64,000 bases of DNA, from assembly GCF_002813325.1 (NCBI RefSeq), contig NZ_PHUG01000001.1, positions 1,612,001 through 1,676,000 of the forward strand, in the 5' to 3' direction. Below the pieces are notes generated by a model, which was not told where the DNA came from, searched no databases, and was given only the letters and a program-made list of their open reading frames with translations. This DNA is from Janthinobacterium sp. 64 (GTDB taxonomy: Bacteria; Pseudomonadota; Gammaproteobacteria; Burkholderiales; Burkholderiaceae_D). Shown piece after piece: positions 63,381 to 64,000 of the stretch (positions are counted from its first letter, which is position 1; the number at the start of each line of letters is the position of its first letter). A program made the position numbers and the translations under genes.

Positions 63381-64000
63381 CTAGCTGTTGGGCAAGGCTG
63401 CCGTATAGGACCATAGCGCTTGCGGGCGTAATAGATGCCCATTGCCAACACGGCGAGTATAACCGACGCGGTCGAAGAATTCCAAGACCTGGATCGCCCG
63501 CTTGCGGCCCAGACCGCTGGCATCGCGGAAGGTGGCCGCGCCCACGGCGCCGGAACCGGGCGCCAGGCCTTCGTCCAGCTCCGCTTTTTCGGCCAGAGTG
63601 CGCACCAGTTGCGCCAGCTCGGCCAGCGCCGCCTGGTGATAAAACAGGTCGTGCACCACCTGGCTGATCTGCCCTGCCTTGGCCAGCTTGCGCAGCAGCC
63701 TGCGCGTTTCATCCTCGGCCAGGCCGAAGCCGCGCGCCAGGTCGCGCGTCCACGGCGGCTCGAAGCGCCCCTGCTCCAGCGCGGCCAGCAAGGGCTCGGC
63801 CAGCGCCTGCTCCTGCGGCGTCAGTTCCACGCTGTGCGTCGGCAGATGCAGGCTGGCGCCGCGCGCCAGCACTCTGCCCTGCGCCAGCAAGCCTTCGACC
63901 AGATGGCTCCACAAGGCGTCTTCCATCTCCGCGTCGACGATGCGTTTCAAACGCCACAGTTCCGGCCCCGCCTCGTCGGGGGCGCGCGCATGGAAGACGT
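63381..64000 (-). CDS. selB: Selenocysteine-specific elongation factor SelB, C-terminal part (5' end outside window)
   Basis: The frame enters from the right edge and ends at 63381. The visible 206 residues are the winged-helix repeats that bind the SECIS hairpin (PTHSVELTPQEQALAEPLLA; LRKLAKAGQISQVVHDLFYH; GLGRKRAIQVLEFFDRVGYT). The GTP-binding domains lie beyond 64000. Immediately followed by selC on the same strand, so the organism makes at least one selenoprotein, likely a formate dehydrogenase elsewhere. Confidence 0.92.
   Translation of the reverse strand, partial: VFHARAPDEAGPELWRLKRIVDAEMEDALWSHLVEGLLAQGRVLARGASLHLPTHSVELTPQEQALAEPLLAALEQGRFEPPWTRDLARGFGLAEDETRRLLRKLAKAGQISQVVHDLFYHQAALAELAQLVRTLAEKAELDEGLAPGSGAVGAATFRDASGLGRKRAIQVLEFFDRVGYTRRVGNGHLLRPQALWSYTAALPNS

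Overview
The window looks like chromosome of a high-GC betaproteobacterium of the Oxalobacteraceae (Janthinobacterium/Massilia/Duganella type). That placement is inferred from protein style and gene complement: assimilatory nitrate cluster, urtABCDE, a SiaABCD-type signalling operon, selB-selC, paired Hsp70-like genes with DUF2760, OmpW. No rRNA, phage or CRISPR array was seen. The only complete mobile element is one IS1595-family insertion sequence.

Layout. 1-2149: end of a membrane GGDEF sensor and cysC. 2212-10341 (minus): nitrate assimilation operon, reading narK-nirB-nirD-FAD reductase-nasA. Its upstream region (10342-10675) holds candidate NtrC sites, a near-perfect sigma-54 promoter and a leader with two ANTAR-type hexaloop hairpins, the second mutually exclusive with an intrinsic terminator. 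10676-20151: exported hydrolases and peptidases (PHP phosphoesterase-like, S9 prolyl oligopeptidase, M1 aminopeptidase), a GST, a YceI-like lipoprotein and a LysE exporter. 20244-23207: hybrid histidine kinase with 7TMR-DISM input. 23218-26367: unusual fusion of an acetoacetate-decarboxylase-like domain to an FAD amine-oxidase-like protein. 26561-28703: HD hydrolase and a receiver-only protein flanked by two copies of a repeat rich in DnaA-box-like 9-mers. 28924-30098: split ChrA pair. 30101-35724 (minus): urtABCDE urea transporter with its own sigma-54-type promoter. 35912-46985: envelope proteins, DUF2760 plus two Hsp70-like proteins, mazEF, GFA-family protein, orphan CHASE2 protein, beta-lactamase-like serine hydrolase. 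47099-50309: an AcoR-like regulator without an AAA+ domain and an NTF2-FMO monooxygenase, sharing a TGAGAC-N4-GTCTCA operator. 50480-55321: YceI protein, Fur-boxed DUF454 gene, metNIQ, ompW with an FNR box. 55476-56529: IS1595-family element with 8-bp target duplication. 56533-59212: LysR, fur (with Fur box), MerR and a MerR-type promoter driving a quinone-reductase-like gene. 59364-62387: siaABCD-like c-di-GMP signalling operon whose SiaA has CBS-like rather than membrane sensor domains. 62402-64000: periplasmic binding-like protein, selC (tRNA-Sec) and the 3' part of selB.

How it fits together. Nitrogen scavenging is a clear theme. Both nas and urt carry sigma-54-type promoters, which points to NtrC control, and nas seems to have a second layer in which nitrate/nitrite sensing by an ANTAR protein (NasT type, not encoded here) would allow read-through. 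Iron (Fur), oxygen (FNR/ANR) and MerR-type control sites can also be read directly from the DNA. All functional calls are from reading sequence; no database search was run.
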